Shown here: piece after piece, positions 25,580-34,526 of the stretch
Layout: each line of letters begins with the position of its first letter
How positions within the stretch are numbered: position 1 is the first letter of the stretch
DNA from: Psychromonas sp. CD1
Lineage (GTDB): Bacteria; Pseudomonadota; Gammaproteobacteria; Enterobacterales; Psychromonadaceae
NCBI RefSeq assembly: GCF_002239585.1
Contig: NZ_NDFH01000001.1
Coordinates: 1-34,532 of the forward strand
Length of the DNA stretch: 34,532 nt
Reading direction: 5' to 3'
Program-made: the position numbers and the translations under genes
Notes under the pieces: model-generated
Told to the model about the DNA's origin: nothing
Seen by the model: only the letters and a program-made list of their open reading frames with translations
Databases searched by the model: none

Positions 25580-25587
25580 GTTGTGAT

Positions 25588-28086
25588 TCACGCGCTTGTT
25601 TTTGCGAGTACGCCTTTAAATGGACGTAATGAGAGTCCTGTTTGTGCTTCTAATTGAATGTCATAAAATTGTGGTAAGTTAAAGTTGATGGCATTGTTCA
25701 TTTTATCTTTTTGTATTTTGTTTGATGCATAGAAATGATTGACGCTTTTGACTAAGTCGTTTTTATTTCCTGAAAAATGTTGAAAAGTTTCTATTTCGTT
25801 ATCAACATTAGCAATATAAACGTTAAAACCACGATCATGATTTTCAAAAAAGAATTGTATTAAGCCTTCACTTAGGTGTGACTCAATCATTTCTACAGTT
25901 TGTGAAAAATGTGTATTTTTTAAATTAAGAGTACTAGTGGAAACTTTTCTTTTAGATATATGGCTATAGATATCAACGGTGCTTTCTAGGTGTTGTAACG
26001 AAACACCGGTTCTTTCAAAGTAAAAACCAAATTTTTTACCGGCTGTCCATAATGTTTGCAAAGAACGTTGGGTTGATGAAGTTAAGCGTAACTGTATAAA
26101 TTCGTTTAATTTATTTAAAAAAGTTTCACATAATTGTTTTTTAAAGTGCCGACTGTAACTGAAGATTTCTATTTTTTCTGGGGGAGTTGCATCTTGATGC
26201 ATTTTCCCGAGTAATGTGTTTAATGCTTCAACGACCGAATAGTTACCATTAAAGTTTAGCGTTCTTACTTCATTCCAAGAGTTTCGATAGATAAGATCGA
26301 TACTACCAATTAAACACTCATTATAAATGCCATAAGAAAGAACATTACCAATCTCATCATTTTCGCTTTCTGGTGTGTTTTGCCAATGTCGAGTGGGATC
26401 TTTTTCTAAATTTAAAAAAATGGTTAAGTGTTTTATTTCACAAGGTTGAGTTAATGCTTTATTGGTCGCTTTGGGAGAACAAAGAGGGAAAACAGAATAT
26501 AAATCATCAATAAATTGGTTGAGTTTTGCATCGATAAGGTCTGAGCCTTGATTATATAAATGTAATTTAGTTTCTTTTTTATATAAACCATTTAAATGGC
26601 ACCAAGCGATTAATTTAGATAAATATGGGCTATGCATTAAAAGAGGAGTATTGATTAAACAGTAATTGTCGAGTGAACAGTTGTATAGGTACCAACCCAC
26701 GGCATTCTTACTTTTTCTATTTTCGGGAACCTGAATAAAGCTGAGATCTGGTTCGCATAAGTCATGCTTTCCACTGGTATTAATCAGATCTATTTTTCCC
26801 GGCAGGGTTTCGTGGGCAGCATAAAGCTTACGGGATAATATACCGAGATCTTCAGCGCTAATCGATTCAGATATTTTATTGTGCCGGGCAAAGATGAGTA
26901 ATTTTTGATAACTTATTCTCAGAGCATCGAGTAAAACATTTTTGGCTTTTTCTACGGCGCACACTTTCCAATTAAGGTGGTTATCTAAATCGATGATCTG
27001 GTTTTTATCCCATTGCCATTGATTGATTAATCTATTTAATATAGTACGTCGCCATGCGGTGTTCTTGTTCTTACAAGGTTGGGATAAATGTTCTTCTGTT
27101 TTAATATAAAAACACGCTCTTACGACGTCTAAACGTTTTAAATCTTTTATTTTAACGAGATATGAGGTGACCTTTTCTAACATTAGGCAATAAGGATCTA
27201 ATTTTTCATCATAATGAGCTTGGTTTTGAAAGCATCTTTTATAAGAAAGGGCAACCAGCTCAGTATGTGGATATTCCCATGAGTAAGCTTCCATTAGAAT
27301 AGCTTTTAAGACTGCTTTATAAGGTGTATCAATCCCTTTATAAAGTTGCCAAAGTGTTGCGCCAAAATATTCTTCAGCAGGAATGCGATAGAAGCCACCT
27401 AAATCTAACCAATCGCACTCATCTAACTCTTTGTTTTTATAAAGATTACTTACGTACTCGTTATAATTTTGTTCGTGATCAATCGGGATGAGAGGCCATA
27501 AAATTCGTTTGCCCGCGACGCGTAGCGCCGTGCGGTAAAATTCATCAAGTAGTAACATGTGTTGTGCAGAGCCACAAGAATCATTATTCATTCCTGCATT
27601 ATTCTTGATACGGAATTTATTGTCAGGGATTAAAAAAAAGTTTAATTCAACATTAAATGTATCTGCCCAATTACTGATTAAGGTAGTTTTTTCTTTTAAG
27701 AATTGAATACGTTTAGCGTCAGTTTTATGTGGATAACATATCCATATATCAAAATCACTTTGTGAGCATTGACCAATGGATGATGTGCTACCCATGGCAT
27801 ATAAGCCGAGAAGATCACATTCTGGATGTGTATTGTCGAGTTGTTCTACATTCAAAAATTGAGCTATAAGTTGAGTTTGCTGCTGTGTTGCTTGAAATTG
27901 ACAAATCCCAGCGGGCACGTTTTCATTAATATAACCAGGTAAATCAGATTGGTTATAATGTAGCAAGAGAGGAAAAATTTGAAATATCTTACGCTCATCA
28001 TCGGTCATTAAAACTTGTGCAGATTGAATCCGTAAGCGATTAAATTGATCGGCTTTATCACGTAATCTTTTAATTTCAGGATTCAA
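25588..28086 (-). CDS. cyaA: Class I adenylate cyclase
   Basis: Makes cAMP for CRP signalling. The N-terminal catalytic half carries the nucleotidyltransferase signature GSTSSIGQCSQSDFDIWICY (G99, S100, metal ligands D111 and D113, W115). The C-terminal half is the glucose-responsive regulatory region (FINFNLPQFY-type segment close to the end). Length 832 versus 848 in E. coli. The start is TTG at 28086: the codon just before it in frame is TGA, AGG lies 7 nt upstream, and homology begins within a few residues. An out-of-frame ATG overlaps it. E. coli cyaA also uses UUG, which limits its translation. It is separated from ygfZ by about 150 bp with a likely CRP site, and is followed by metJ rather than being near the hemC or cyaY genes as in enterics. 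Confidence 0.97.
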   Translation of the reverse strand: MNPEIKRLRDKADQFNRLRIQSAQVLMTDDERKIFQIFPLLLHYNQSDLPGYINENVPAGICQFQATQQQTQLIAQFLNVEQLDNTHPECDLLGLYAMGSTSSIGQCSQSDFDIWICYPHKTDAKRIQFLKEKTTLISNWADTFNVELNFFLIPDNKFRIKNNAGMNNDSCGSAQHMLLLDEFYRTALRVAGKRILWPLIPIDHEQNYNEYVSNLYKNKELDECDWLDLGGFYRIPAEEYFGATLWQLYKGIDTPYKAVLKAILMEAYSWEYPHTELVALSYKRCFQNQAHYDEKLDPYCLMLEKVTSYLVKIKDLKRLDVVRACFYIKTEEHLSQPCKNKNTAWRRTILNRLINQWQWDKNQIIDLDNHLNWKVCAVEKAKNVLLDALRISYQKLLIFARHNKISESISAEDLGILSRKLYAAHETLPGKIDLINTSGKHDLCEPDLSFIQVPENRKSKNAVGWYLYNCSLDNYCLINTPLLMHSPYLSKLIAWCHLNGLYKKETKLHLYNQGSDLIDAKLNQFIDDLYSVFPLCSPKATNKALTQPCEIKHLTIFLNLEKDPTRHWQNTPESENDEIGNVLSYGIYNECLIGSIDLIYRNSWNEVRTLNFNGNYSVVEALNTLLGKMHQDATPPEKIEIFSYSRHFKKQLCETFLNKLNEFIQLRLTSSTQRSLQTLWTAGKKFGFYFERTGVSLQHLESTVDIYSHISKRKVSTSTLNLKNTHFSQTVEMIESHLSEGLIQFFFENHDRGFNVYIANVDNEIETFQHFSGNKNDLVKSVNHFYASNKIQKDKMNNAINFNLPQFYDIQLEAQTGLSLRPFKGVLAKTSA

Positions 28087-28113
28087 TCATTGACCTATTA
28101 CAGTTGTATAAAG

Positions 28114-28129
28114 TGTGAGCACTATAACA
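28114..28129. promoter_or_regulatory. Probable CRP-cAMP site upstream of cyaA
   Basis: TGTGA-GCACTA-TAACA matches the CRP consensus TGTGA-N6-TCACA at 9 of 10 defined positions. It lies 28-43 bp upstream of the TTG start, about where the cyaA -35/-10 must be (TTTATA/TATACA follow on the minus strand), so bound CRP would most simply repress, as at E. coli cyaA P2. Confidence 0.6.
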
Positions 28130-28240
28130 CTATTCACAATGGCAGGTAAATAGTGTAACAATGCGAGAGGCAATCGGTTATCAAATTTTTTTTAGTATGA
28201 AAATAACCGGTCATTATATGTGCAATAATGTGCTTAGATA

Positions 28241-29215
28241 TCAATCTTCTAGAGAATAAGGAAGTGCTGTGAGATATAATGTAGAGCCTTCAATTTCTTT
28301 TATTTGAAAAACGTCATTTTCTTGGAGATCTTTAGGTAAGACAGCTAATATTTCAATGTGTGCATCTCCATATTGGCAAGCTGCAATCACACTACCAACG
28401 CGTTTCCATTGATTATTTAATAGAAGTTGAACGCTATCTCCAGGTTTAGGGGCGCAATGTGCATGACCAGTTAAAATGAATAAGCTTCGTTTGTTTACGC
28501 CTCTATATTTAGCCCTAGCAATTGTTTCTTGACCAATATAGCAACCTTTAGTAAAACTAATGCACCCAAGTGCTTGTAAATTTAACATTTGCGGAATAAA
28601 ATTTGAGCTCGTCGTATCATCAATGAAGCCTATGCCTGCCGCAATATTCATTGCATTCCACAAGCTATCTTCAGAATACGTTGCTGTCTTTTTTAACAGC
28701 TGTAATAGTGGGCAAGCTTGTTCTTTTTTGAGTATTAATAAGTAACGTAGGGATGGATATGGTTGTTTACTGATATGTATACCGTTACTCAGTAATAATC
28801 CAGATTGTGGAATATTTTCAGATGTTAATTCTTGGTTAATAAATTCTCCGGCTTTTATTCCCATTAATGTAATAGCTTGATATTGTGTTTCTATCGATAT
28901 TTTCACTTTTGAAAATGTTGCGTATTTTTTTAATGCAAACAGCTGTTTTTCGGTGACAGAGCTAGGTTGTAGAAAAAGAACTCTATCCTCTAATAAAATC
29001 AGGTGAAACAGGCTACACACTTTACCTTGTGGCGTACATTGTGCGGCTAATGTTTGCTCTCCTACTTTTAAATGTGTTATATCGCAGGTTAATTGTCCTT
29101 GTAGAAAAGAGATCCTGTCCTCTCCTTGTATACTGATAATATCCCAGTTATCCAAAGGACATACAACAAAATCGGCTAACTGACTAATATTGTTTAATTG
29201 GTTAAGTTTAAGCAT
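28241..29215 (-). CDS. ygfZ: Folate-binding Fe-S cluster/tRNA-modifying factor YgfZ
   Basis: Tetrahydrofolate-dependent protein of the GcvT-like fold that helps maintain certain Fe-S enzymes, including MiaB. The diagnostic K-G-C-Y-x-G-Q-E motif is at residues 223-230 (KGCYIGQE) with the essential C225, followed by T-I-A-R-x-x-Y-R-G. The N-terminal segment SFLQGQLTCDI is the usual GcvT-like start. Length 324 matches E. coli (326). It is divergent from sdhE with a 128-bp gap, the arrangement known from E. coli (ygfZ-sdhE-ygfX). Confidence 0.95.
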   Translation of the reverse strand: MLKLNQLNNISQLADFVVCPLDNWDIISIQGEDRISFLQGQLTCDITHLKVGEQTLAAQCTPQGKVCSLFHLILLEDRVLFLQPSSVTEKQLFALKKYATFSKVKISIETQYQAITLMGIKAGEFINQELTSENIPQSGLLLSNGIHISKQPYPSLRYLLILKKEQACPLLQLLKKTATYSEDSLWNAMNIAAGIGFIDDTTSSNFIPQMLNLQALGCISFTKGCYIGQETIARAKYRGVNKRSLFILTGHAHCAPKPGDSVQLLLNNQWKRVGSVIAACQYGDAHIEILAVLPKDLQENDVFQIKEIEGSTLYLTALPYSLED

Positions 29216-29343
29216 TTGTGCCTCATATAATGTAATTATATCTTTTTATAATGGTATCGCTCACAAGGTGATTTGTCAGTACTTGTTGTTAATAAATTTT
29301 TGTTGCTATTATGTGAGTCTGTTTTATTTAAAAGGCCAGAATA

Positions 29344-29595
29344 ATGAAGGAAGAAATCAATAAATCACGTTTATTATGGGCATGTCGTCGAGGTATGTTA
29401 GAGCTAGATGTTTTATTTATGCCATTTGTTACGGATGCTTTTGATGATCTGCAATATTCCCAAAAATTGACGTTTCAACGCTTATTAACTCATGAAGATC
29501 CTGATCTTTTTGCGTGGTTTATGGGCAATAAAAAATGTATCGATACTGATCTTGCTACAATGATCCATCTTATCCTCAAACGTGTTAAAGCATAA
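29344..29595 (+). CDS. sdhE: Succinate dehydrogenase flavinylation factor SdhE
   Basis: Small helical protein that promotes covalent FAD attachment to SdhA (and FrdA in some species). The RGxxE motif is present as CRRGMLELD (about residues 14-22), followed by the LTFQRLLTHEDPDLFAW helix segment typical of the family. Length 83 is close to E. coli (88). The AAGG ribosome site is 8 nt upstream. Its last codons overlap a GTG start of the broken ygfX gene, the same overlapping arrangement as sdhE-ygfX in E. coli, where the pair was once described as a toxin-antitoxin module (cptB/cptA). Confidence 0.95.
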   Translation: MKEEINKSRLLWACRRGMLELDVLFMPFVTDAFDDLQYSQKLTFQRLLTHEDPDLFAWFMGNKKCIDTDLATMIHLILKRVKA

Positions 29596-29972
29596 TATAA
29601 AGATACAGCCTTCTTTTTATGCGGGTTGTGTTGTTTTTAGTCTTTATTTTTTTATTATATTGTCGCTTCTTTATATATTTGTTTGTGTTTATGGGCGGTA
29701 AAGGCGACGAGAAAAGTTGCTCAATGTCATTATCAAGTGCAAATAAGCGAGGCGGGTGATTTACAAATAAAAAATGAAAAAGGGAAAATTAGAAAGGGGA
29801 AAATAAAAACGTCGTCTTATTATAATCGTTTTTTCTTTCTTTACATTTACAGCAGAATGATACTTTGTTACAAAAAAAATCCGATTATTCAATATTGATT
29901 TATCGGGATGCACTAAGTGATCCCGAATATCATTTATTGGCTCGGTTGATTAATACCGAAAGACAAATTTAA
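29582..29972 (+). pseudogene. ygfX: ygfX (cptA) split by two -1 frameshifts
   Basis: Three consecutive frames together spell one YgfX-like protein of about 130 residues. Part A starts with GTG 29582 (MLKHNIKIQPSFYAGCVVFS), carries a hydrophobic segment and stops at 29701. Part B (CLWAVKATRKVAQCHYQVQI, then GDLQIKNEKGKI) is open from 29641. Part C ends SILIYRDALSDPEYHLLARL and stops at 29972. Each switch equals loss of one base. Suitable sites are T7 at 29647-29653 and T6 at 29829-29834. YgfX is a two-helix membrane protein with a basic C-terminal domain, encoded after sdhE in many gammaproteobacteria. Either the gene is decaying or the homopolymers were under-called in sequencing. Confidence 0.72.
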
Positions 29973-29984
29973 CCTTTAGTATGA

Positions 29985-31613
29985 TCACTTTTCTAATGGC
30001 GTTAAAATTGTGGGTTTAGGATCACTTAATAAATTAGGGTGATCTAAGTTGTAATGTAGGCCACGACTTTCTTTACGTGCTGAAGCACTACGGATGATTA
30101 AATCAGCAACGAGTACTAAATTTCTTAATTCAAGTAAATTATTACCGACTTTAAAGTTAGAATAATACTCATCAATTTCTCGTTGTAACATTTCTATGCG
30201 ATGTTTCGCTCGCTCTAAGCGTTTGTCTGTGCGTACGATACCGACATAATCCCACATAAATAAACGCAGTTCATGCCAGTTATGTTGGATAACAACTTCT
30301 TCATCGGAGTTGGTGACTTGACTCTCATCCCAAATGGGAATGTTTATTTTTTTATGTTGATTGTAAAAGGATAAATGATTAATTATATCTTTTGCACAAG
30401 CGTGGGCGTAAACAATACATTCAAGAAGCGAGTTGGATGCAAGACGATTTGCCCCATGTAAACCAGTATAAGTGACTTCACCGATTGCATATAATCCATC
30501 GACATCTGTTTTTCCATTGTGGTCGATCATCACCCCGCCACAAGTGTAATGTGCTGCCGGAACAATTGGAATCGGTTGCTGAGAGATATCAATCCCTAGC
30601 GCTAAACAACGCTCATAAATCGTTGGAAAATGTTTAAGAATAAAATCTTTGGATTTGTGGCTGATATCAAGATACATACAATCGGCGCCAAGACGTTTCA
30701 TTTCATAATCAATGGCTCGAGCAACAATATCCCGTGGAGCAAGTTCAGCACGCTTATCGAAATCTGGCATAAATCTTGTCCCATCGGGACGTAGTAATAA
30801 GGCACCTTCACCGCGTAATGCTTCGGTAAGTAAAAAGTTTCGAGCATCTACGTGAAATAAACAAGTAGGATGAAACTGATTAAACTCCATATTTGCAACT
30901 CGGCACCCACTACGCCATGCTAATGCGATACCATCTCCGCTAGAGACATCAGGATTACTGGTGTATTGATAAACTTTACTGGCTCCGCCTGTTGCTAGTG
31001 TGACAAAGTTTGCTTGGATAGTTTCAACGCATTCTAGATTTCGGTTCCAAACATAAGCGCCTAGGACTCTGTTCGAGGGTAATTTTAATTTTCGGCTGGT
31101 AATTAAATCAATGACATTATAACCTTCCATTAAGGTTATGTTTTTGTTTTTTTTCACTGCACTTAATAATGTGCTCTCTACTTCTTTACCTGTTGCATCC
31201 GCACTGTGTAATATTCTTCGATGAGAGTGGCCACCTTCTTTAGTCAGATGATACTTTTGTTTACCCTCGTTATCGGTTTCAGTATCAAATTTTATTCCGG
31301 TATCGATAAGCCATTCAATACTTTCTTTGGCGTTGCTGAGCGTGAAGCGCACAGCTTCTTCATCACATAAACCAGCTCCCGCAATTAAAGTATCATTGAC
31401 GTGGTAATCTACTTTATCGGTATCAGAAAAAACAGTCGCAATACCGCCTTGAGCATAATAGGTAGAGCCTTCTGAGAGTTTACCTTTGCTTAAAACGGTC
31501 ACTTTTGCGTGTTTGGCTAATTTTAATGCAAGTGATAATCCTGCCGCACCTGCTCCAATAATAAGGACATCACAATGATGTAGTTGATCTCTTTTGAGTT
31601 TACTTTTACTCAT
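29985..31613 (-). CDS. nadB: L-aspartate oxidase
   Basis: FAD enzyme that oxidises L-aspartate to iminoaspartate, the first step of NAD synthesis. The N-terminal dinucleotide fold is [45 protein letters not shown] and [12 protein letters not shown] are all diagnostic of NadB/SdhA-type flavoproteins, and [10 protein letters not shown] covers the active-site region. I start at the second ATG (31613, MSKSKLKRD, 542 residues): the upstream ATG at 31631 has no ribosome site, while GGGAG lies upstream of the second. Divergent from rpoE, as in E. coli, and convergent with the broken ygfX. Confidence 0.97.
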   Translation of the reverse strand: MSKSKLKRDQLHHCDVLIIGAGAAGLSLALKLAKHAKVTVLSKGKLSEGSTYYAQGGIATVFSDTDKVDYHVNDTLIAGAGLCDEEAVRFTLSNAKESIEWLIDTGIKFDTETDNEGKQKYHLTKEGGHSHRRILHSADATGKEVESTLLSAVKKNKNITLMEGYNVIDLITSRKLKLPSNRVLGAYVWNRNLECVETIQANFVTLATGGASKVYQYTSNPDVSSGDGIALAWRSGCRVANMEFNQFHPTCLFHVDARNFLLTEALRGEGALLLRPDGTRFMPDFDKRAELAPRDIVARAIDYEMKRLGADCMYLDISHKSKDFILKHFPTIYERCLALGIDISQQPIPIVPAAHYTCGGVMIDHNGKTDVDGLYAIGEVTYTGLHGANRLASNSLLECIVYAHACAKDIINHLSFYNQHKKINIPIWDESQVTNSDEEVVIQHNWHELRLFMWDYVGIVRTDKRLERAKHRIEMLQREIDEYYSNFKVGNNLLELRNLVLVADLIIRSASARKESRGLHYNLDHPNLLSDPKPTILTPLEK

Positions 31614-31686
31614 GACTCTATATGCTCCCATAAAAGAAAATGATAATAGGTAGTTTATCTAAAAACTTATTTATTTTAAATGTTTT

Positions 31687-31715
31687 GGAACTTTCTTTTG
31701 CAATTAAAGTCATAA
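31687..31715 (+). promoter_or_regulatory. Sigma-E type promoter of rpoE operon
   Basis: GGAACTT (31687-31693), a 15-bp spacer and GTCATAA (31709-31715) match the sigma-E pattern GGAACTT-N15/16-GTCTAA with a full -35. It lies about 50 bp before rpoE, so sigma-E would drive its own operon, as known in E. coli. Confidence 0.78.
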
Positions 31716-31763
31716 TAGTGAATGCCAAATTAGGCTCACATCACAAATAGGTAGAGAAACTCG

Positions 31764-32342
31764 ATGAGTGAGCGAGATTTAGATCTGCAGTTAATCCATC
31801 GTATTCAACGAGGAGAGCAAATAGCTTTTACGTTGTTGGTGAGGAAGTATCAAAATAGGATCGCAAATATTTTAACGCGTTATATTCGAAATAGTGGGGA
31901 TATCCCAGATGTAGCACAAGAAGTATTTATCAAAGTATATAAAGCATTGCCAGGATTTCGGGGGGAAAGTGCATTTTATACTTGGTTGTATAGGATAACC
32001 GTTAATACGGCAAAAAATTATTTATCGAGTCAAAGTCGTCGTCCTCCTACATCTGATATTGATGCGCTCGATGCAGATCATTATGATGGTTCTGATGCAT
32101 TGCGTGATATTGGCTCTCCGGAAGCGCTATTACGCTCTGAAGAGATAAAGAATGTGGCATTAAATGCGATTGCACAGCTACCTGCGGAATTAAAAGCCGC
32201 TATTACGTTACGGGAACTCGAAGGAATGAGTTATGACACCATAGCAAAAATTGAAAATTGTCCTATCGGAACGGTTCGTTCGCGTATTTTTAGAGCGAGA
32301 GAAGCGATAGATAAACAATTAAAACCTTTATTAGAAGCTTAG
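31764..32342 (+). CDS. rpoE: RNA polymerase sigma-E factor
   Basis: Extracytoplasmic-function sigma factor for outer-membrane stress. Region 2 (DVAQEVFIKVYKALPGFRGE, with FYTWLYRITVNTAKN) and region 4 (LPAELKAAITLRELEGMSYD, IAKIENCPIGTVRSRIFRAR) are almost identical to E. coli RpoE. Length 192 matches E. coli (191). First gene of rpoE-rseA-rseB-rseC, with an autoregulatory-type promoter upstream. Confidence 0.98.
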   Translation: MSERDLDLQLIHRIQRGEQIAFTLLVRKYQNRIANILTRYIRNSGDIPDVAQEVFIKVYKALPGFRGESAFYTWLYRITVNTAKNYLSSQSRRPPTSDIDALDADHYDGSDALRDIGSPEALLRSEEIKNVALNAIAQLPAELKAAITLRELEGMSYDTIAKIENCPIGTVRSRIFRAREAIDKQLKPLLEA

Positions 32343-32353
32343 TTGGAATGATC

Positions 32354-32884
32354 ATGAATGAACATAATGAACAGCTATCTGCATTAATAGATAATGAGCT
32401 AGATAATACACAAATAATGGATGCTTTAGTGCAAAGTGTAGAGCAACAAGACACTTTTTCTCGTTATCATTTGATAGGAGATATTATGCGCGAAGAGGCA
32501 CCTAATATCTTACTTGATATTGATTTCAGTGCTTTTGTTTTAGCGCAGATAGAGAAAGACAATCAAACGTTAGAGGTACCGGTTGATTTCATCAAAATGA
32601 AAAAGAATAATATTCTTAGTTTCACAAAACGCTTTGGACAATATGCTATTGCAGCTTCGGTTGCCGGTGTTGTTGTATTAACAAGTGTTATGATGTCACA
32701 GCCAAATGGTAGTAATACTCATGATGGATTAGAGGTTTTAAGTACTATTCCTTTAGGGGGTGCAGCAAGCCCGGTGAGTTTGAGGACAGATACTCAAGAA
32801 TCACCAGTATTAACGAAAGAACAAAAGAAACGAACAGAAGCATTATTAAAAGATCATCAATTGCAGATACAAATACAACCTTAA
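32354..32884 (+). CDS. rseA: Anti-sigma-E factor RseA
   Basis: Inner-membrane protein whose cytoplasmic N-terminus (MNEHNEQLSALIDNELDN) holds sigma-E until DegS and RseP cleave it. A single membrane span is at about residues 95-115 (AIAASVAGVVVLTSVMM). The periplasmic tail is short, giving 176 residues against 216 in E. coli. I start at ATG 32354: GGA is 6 nt away, whereas it abuts the ATG at 32348. Located 11 bp after rpoE. Confidence 0.93.
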   Translation: MNEHNEQLSALIDNELDNTQIMDALVQSVEQQDTFSRYHLIGDIMREEAPNILLDIDFSAFVLAQIEKDNQTLEVPVDFIKMKKNNILSFTKRFGQYAIAASVAGVVVLTSVMMSQPNGSNTHDGLEVLSTIPLGGAASPVSLRTDTQESPVLTKEQKKRTEALLKDHQLQIQIQP

Positions 32885-32902
32885 CGCTGGCAAGGTTAGA
32901 TA

Positions 32903-33919
32903 ATGAACAAATTTAGTCGTAGGTTTTTTACTCTATTAGTTCTCTTTTTTTTTATAGCGCCAGTATTTGCGGTAAATACTCTTGCTTTAGGTAATTCGCT
33001 CGATGCAGTTTCTAAGGAAAAAACGGCAATAGTATATCTACAGAAGATGCAAAAAGCTTACACTGAAAAAAATTATGAGATTTTATATGTCACGAGTTTA
33101 CAAAGTGAAGTTGAACCTATGCAGCTTTTGCATGGTGTTATAGATGGAGAGGGTTTAACCTATATTCGGTACCTAAATGGCGCGATTCGCGAATCGTTAC
33201 AGTCAAGTTCGCAGATAAGTTATTTTGAGCAAGGTAATCAACCTTATACATTAGCAACAAACGTTGATCGAAGTGTTTTTGCTAAGATCACTCATTTTAA
33301 TTATAAAGCTGGCTTAAATAGCTATTCTTACGTGGTGGTAGGTAAAGGAAGAATAGCGGGCAAAAGAGCGCTTGTTATTCATCTCATTAGCAAAGATCCG
33401 TACAGTTATAGTTATATGATTTGGTTAGATTTGAAAAGTTCATTGCCTTTACGTCTAGATACCATCACTAACCGTAATTTGCTTATAGAGCGCGAAGAGG
33501 TTGTTTCATTGTTTGTGACGGAGGATGTGAATCCTTGGTTAATGAAAATAAGTCAAAAGCGCCTACCACAACTTGTACATATAAATAAAACAAAAAGCAA
33601 ATCATTATGGAAATTAAATTGGTTACCTCCTGGCTTTAAAATAATTAAAAGTGATCAGCATAAGTTAGATTCGAATGATAATAAATCAGTGTCATACTTG
33701 ATGTTAAGTAATGGTATTGTACGAGTTTCCGTTTACATTTCAGCAATTAAATCGGCAACGGGAAAAGAAAAAATCATTCAACATGGTTCCACACTCATTT
33801 ATACCCTAAAACAAGGGCGACGAGAGGTAACTATTATTGGTGAAATTCCAATACAAAATGCACAGCGTATTGTCCAATCTATTAGTAGAGAGAAACCATG
33901 GCACAAGAAACCGGTATAA
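32903..33919 (+). CDS. rseB: Sigma-E regulatory protein RseB
   Basis: Periplasmic protein that shields the RseA cleavage site and senses lipopolysaccharide intermediates. A Sec signal peptide is clear (basic MNKFSRRFF, hydrophobic core, FA/VN-type cleavage near residue 24). The large N-terminal LolA/LolB-like domain includes LLHGVIDGEGLTYIRYLNG and SYSYMIWLDLKSSLPLRLD; the smaller C-terminal domain binds RseA. Length 338 is near E. coli (318). 18 bp after rseA. Confidence 0.95.
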   Translation: MNKFSRRFFTLLVLFFFIAPVFAVNTLALGNSLDAVSKEKTAIVYLQKMQKAYTEKNYEILYVTSLQSEVEPMQLLHGVIDGEGLTYIRYLNGAIRESLQSSSQISYFEQGNQPYTLATNVDRSVFAKITHFNYKAGLNSYSYVVVGKGRIAGKRALVIHLISKDPYSYSYMIWLDLKSSLPLRLDTITNRNLLIEREEVVSLFVTEDVNPWLMKISQKRLPQLVHINKTKSKSLWKLNWLPPGFKIIKSDQHKLDSNDNKSVSYLMLSNGIVRVSVYISAIKSATGKEKIIQHGSTLIYTLKQGRREVTIIGEIPIQNAQRIVQSISREKPWHKKPV

Positions 33920-34347
33920 TCATCGCCATTAAAGAAATTGATTGTCAAAAAGTGGCGATTGTCGAATGTGTCTCGAAGTCTGCTTGTGGATCTTGTCACC
34001 AGCAGAATATTTGTGGAGTAGGCGTGGTGGCGAAAGCTTTTTCTGATAAAAAAAATAATTTTACAGTGAATTATGAAGATGGTATGCAATTAAACACTAA
34101 GGTGGATTTGCAAATAAGTAACTCCGATCTTTTTAAAACTGCTTCTTTTGTTTATCTCTTGCCTCTTATATTTTTAATCGCTAGTGCATTGTTAGCCCAA
34201 TATTTTTTAAACTTAGATGAAGGTATCACTATTTTAATCTCCTTGTCTTCTATGGGTGTCGGTTTTGTTTTTATGCATGTAAGTAATCGATACTTTTTCC
34301 CTAAAAAGCAATATATAAAAGTGCTTAAGTACACTTCTGCGCAATAA
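33898..34347 (+). CDS. rseC: SoxR-reducing/sigma-E operon protein RseC
   Basis: Inner-membrane protein with a cysteine-rich N-terminal domain (C-G-S-C-H-Q-Q-N-I-C, residues about 31-40, plus an upstream cysteine) and two membrane helices (about 82-102 and 108-127). In E. coli RseC is part of the rpoE operon and is linked to SoxR reduction and thiamine synthesis. Length 149 versus 159. It overlaps the rseB end by 22 bp, implying coupling. It is the last gene before a probable terminator and the rRNA promoter. Confidence 0.93.
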   Translation: MAQETGIIIAIKEIDCQKVAIVECVSKSACGSCHQQNICGVGVVAKAFSDKKNNFTVNYEDGMQLNTKVDLQISNSDLFKTASFVYLLPLIFLIASALLAQYFLNLDEGITILISLSSMGVGFVFMHVSNRYFFPKKQYIKVLKYTSAQ

Positions 34348-34363
34348 CCACACATATTGTTCG

Positions 34364-34391
34364 CTAATTGCACGGTTAGTTTTTTATTTTT
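34364..34391 (+). terminator. Probable terminator of the rpoE-rseABC operon
   Basis: CTAATT (34364-34369) pairs with GGTTAG (34374-34379) through two G-T wobbles around a GCAC tetraloop, followed by TTTTTTATTTTT. The stem is weak but the U-tract is long. The same T/A-rich stretch may double as the UP element of the rRNA promoter immediately downstream. Confidence 0.55.
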
Positions 34392-34410
34392 AAATATAGC
34401 GAATAAACGC

Positions 34411-34447
34411 TTGCCAATGTGATTTAGATCCCTATAATGCGACCCCA
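34411..34447 (+). promoter_or_regulatory. rRNA operon P1 promoter
   Basis: TTGCCA (34411-34416), a 16-bp spacer and a perfect TATAAT (34433-34438), followed by GCGACCCC and a start near A34447. The 16-bp spacing, CCCTATAATGCG core, GC-rich discriminator and the CAGACAC sequence after it closely follow E. coli rrn P1 promoters (TTGTCA, 16 bp, TATAATGCGCC, then ACTGACAC). An A/T-rich block at 34380-34402 fits an UP element. Expected regulation: growth rate, ppGpp/DksA and Fis. Confidence 0.9.
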
Positions 34448-34520
34448 CAGACACAGGATGTAACGCGAGTTACCGCGGTGTTTGTAGAGATAACGGATTG
34501 TTAATTAACTTAATAAAACG

Positions 34521-34526
34521 TTGACA
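34521..34526 (+). promoter_or_regulatory. -35 of probable rRNA operon P2 promoter (cut by window end)
   Basis: A consensus TTGACA preceded by an A/T-rich TTAATTAACTTAATAAAACG stretch, about 75 bp after the P1 start. This spacing fits the second promoter of a tandem rrn P1-P2 pair. The -10 lies beyond the window, so the call rests on half a promoter and its context. Confidence 0.6.
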
